A stretch of DNA of 64,000 nt from Pezizomycotina sp. ARF18 (lineage: Eukaryota > Ascomycota): contig AZLU01000042.1 in NCBI GenBank assembly GCA_002224055.1, forward strand, positions 173,308-237,307, in the 5' to 3' direction. Both the position numbers and the translations under genes were made by a program. Numbering within the stretch: the stretch's first letter is position 1; each line of letters begins with the position of its first letter. The notes under the pieces are model-generated. The model searched no databases, was not told where the DNA came from, and was given only the letters and a program-made list of their open reading frames with translations. Of the stretch, positions 62,601-64,000 are shown piece after piece.

Positions 62601-63187
62601 TCCACCAAGGGACCGGCGCCGAATCAAACTGAGGAACAAGAAACAATAGGCATGGGCTGGAAGTTTTAGATAGGTGCTCTTTGCCCAATTGGCTGTACTA
62701 TTGTCGAATTGAGACAAACAAGGAGGTTCCGGGCACCATTACTACGTGAACCCCCCACCAATTCGTTTTCCTTTATCTGTCTTGCATCTATGTAAGTACT
62801 AGTTTGCTTTAATCAGGACGCCAGTACGAGGAAGGTGTTTTTTTTTTTTGTTTAAATGGTCGGCATCCCCTTTCAGATTCCCTTCCATGAAATCTCCCCC
62901 CCCCCCTTTTGAAGGCTTCGAGTAGTCTATTCTCTTATTTCTTCGCCGAATCTTCGCAAAGCCCACGACGTACTTGACCGTAATATCTTTGGACGAAAGC
63001 ACTAAAATTAATCAACAATGCCCGGAAAATACAGAATATACCAGTCTTCCGAGACCGTGCGATGTACGCAGGTTGATCTCTTAACGCTGTTATTCGGTAC
63101 ACTTTCCGTATCTTCCTATGTTCACAAAGAAAAAAATAGCGGCACTCCTTCCCCTCGTGTCCTATACAATCGCTAATCCGTAGCCAC
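59619..63187. other. 3.5-kb stretch without confident genes
   Basis: 59960-60130 is purine-rich with loosely repeated ga(t)gaa..agta words. Plus frames at 60334-60588, 60668-60880, 61299-61490 and 61477-61701, and a 134-codon minus frame at 62717-62313, show no family signature. The last lies in a GC-richer patch and could be a repeat or an exon. C-, T- and A-runs occur at 62829-62909. Confidence 0.4.
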
Positions 63188-64000
63188 TTGCGGTATTTCC
63201 ATGAGCACAAGAACCCCAATTCCTACGCGACCGACGACACAAAGTTACACGTCGAGGCCGCCGATCCAAGCAACTACATCACCCGCGCGCATGCCGCAGC
63301 TTATACTAAAGCGCATCGCCTCCGGCCTGCGCAAAGAACTTCAACCTCGGCGCCAACGGGCCGAATAAGGAGGTCGTAATCGTGACATCCGCCGGACAAA
63401 TCCTTATACCCGTTATTTTACGGGACTCTCTGCGCCGGCGGGGTATACTCCGCTGCCTCAGCCGCCTTCACCGTACCAGAGCTCGTGCGGCAGATCAAAC
63501 AGGGCGACAGTAACCTCATAATTTGCAGCGAGGAAACTAAACCGTCGCCATCGAAGCCGGGAAACAGTGCAAAGTTGGCTGGAAGGATATGCGTACTATC
63601 CAGCAAAAAGGGAAAACTGGAGTCTCAAGCGGCTCTCCGACGGCAAGGAAATTATCGCTCCCCGAAGGCGATGAATTAGAATGGGAGAGATTACCGATCA
63701 GAAGAGGTTAAAGGATAGGTAAATATTTTTTAGATTTTTTTTTTTTCTTTTGAAAAAAAAGAAAAAATTTCGGGCATTAGCGCGAAACATTACACCATGA
63801 GACTAACATCTTCAACCCCTAGTCTTGCATGCCTCCTCTACAGCTCCGGAACCACCGGCTGCCGAAGGGCGTAATGCTCTCCACTCCAACATCGTCTACG
63901 AATGCGTACTCCCGCTAGCGCCGTCACTCAGATACATGCGCTCCCTAAAAAATCCTTGGGATATAGAACCATAGCGCACCTCCCGACCAACCACATCGCC
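63188..64000 (+). CDS. AMP-binding enzyme, 4-coumarate-CoA ligase-like (5' part, cut by window end)
   Basis: ANL superfamily acyl/aryl-CoA synthetase: activates a carboxylic acid as acyl-AMP, then CoA thioester. The true start is upstream or lost in a frame change: no ATG leads the first block LRYFHEHKNPNSYATDD, followed by VEAADPSNYITR. Other blocks are LRKNFNLGANGPNKEVVIV then TSAGQILIPV, TLCAGGVYSAASAAFTVPEL then VRQIKQGDSNLIICSEET, VAIEAGKQCKVGWKDMR and PEGDELEWER. Intron 63719-63822 (GTAAAT...CCTAG) contains an A/T inverted repeat (63730-63765). The next exon opens with LACLLYSSGTTG and PKGVMLS, the phosphate-binding motif. At least five frame changes occur before the window ends in HLPTNHIA. 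About one third to one half of the usual ~560 aa is present. Confidence 0.82.

Noticed and set aside
1-64000. CRISPR array, rRNA or prokaryotic operon
   Set aside because: No regularly spaced identical repeats, no rRNA sequence, and genes have introns and separate promoters.

Overview
The window looks like nuclear DNA of a filamentous ascomycete (Pezizomycotina). Protein-coding segments are cut by short introns (about 60-120 bp, GT...AG). The recognisable proteins are typical of filamentous fungi: an MFS hexose transporter, a DOPA 4,5-dioxygenase-like protein, a phosphatidylserine decarboxylase, a WW-domain/Gly-rich/acidic-repeat protein, a PLC-like phosphodiesterase, ankyrin repeats and a 4-coumarate-CoA-ligase-like AMP-binding enzyme. 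There are no operons, tRNAs, rRNAs or CRISPR arrays that I could see. The species cannot be fixed from the sequence.

Layout. 0-4.4 kb: mostly unassigned, one possible small gene. 4.4-10.05 kb: a Gln-rich coiled-coil protein (-), an intact 224-aa orphan ORF (+) and a PLC-like phosphodiesterase (-). 10-22.6 kb: gene-poor DNA full of A/T homopolymers. 22.66-24.2 kb: hexose transporter (+). 24.2-41.9 kb: gene-poor and AT-rich, with a 216-bp MITE-like element, a family of degenerate repeats (36.4-39.3 kb) and faint Copia-like pol traces. 41.9-59 kb: the gene-rich half, with a coiled-coil protein, a small hypothetical, a WW-domain protein (+), DOPA dioxygenase, phosphatidylserine decarboxylase, a protein with three copies of an unrecognised ~95-aa module, an ankyrin protein and an uncharacterised protein (all - unless marked). 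59-63.2 kb: mostly unassigned. 63.2 kb to the end: 5' part of an AMP-binding enzyme (+), cut by the window edge.

The overriding observation is that almost every recognisable gene is broken by single- or double-base deletions, usually in short homopolymers. The protein sequence continues cleanly in another frame, with catalytic motifs kept and few nonsense substitutions. In the transporter a 64-bp tandem duplication has copies differing only by different one-base deletions. This pattern fits consensus error in an unpolished long-read assembly better than pseudogene decay, so gene coordinates here are outer limits and must be read across frames. The genes do not form an obvious pathway or cluster. 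The most novel-looking protein material is the triple-repeat protein at 51.2-53.2 kb; the most interesting non-coding structures are the decayed 36.4-39.3 kb repeats, the 170-bp poly(A)/poly(T) duplication at 44.7 kb and the back-to-back T/A palindromes.
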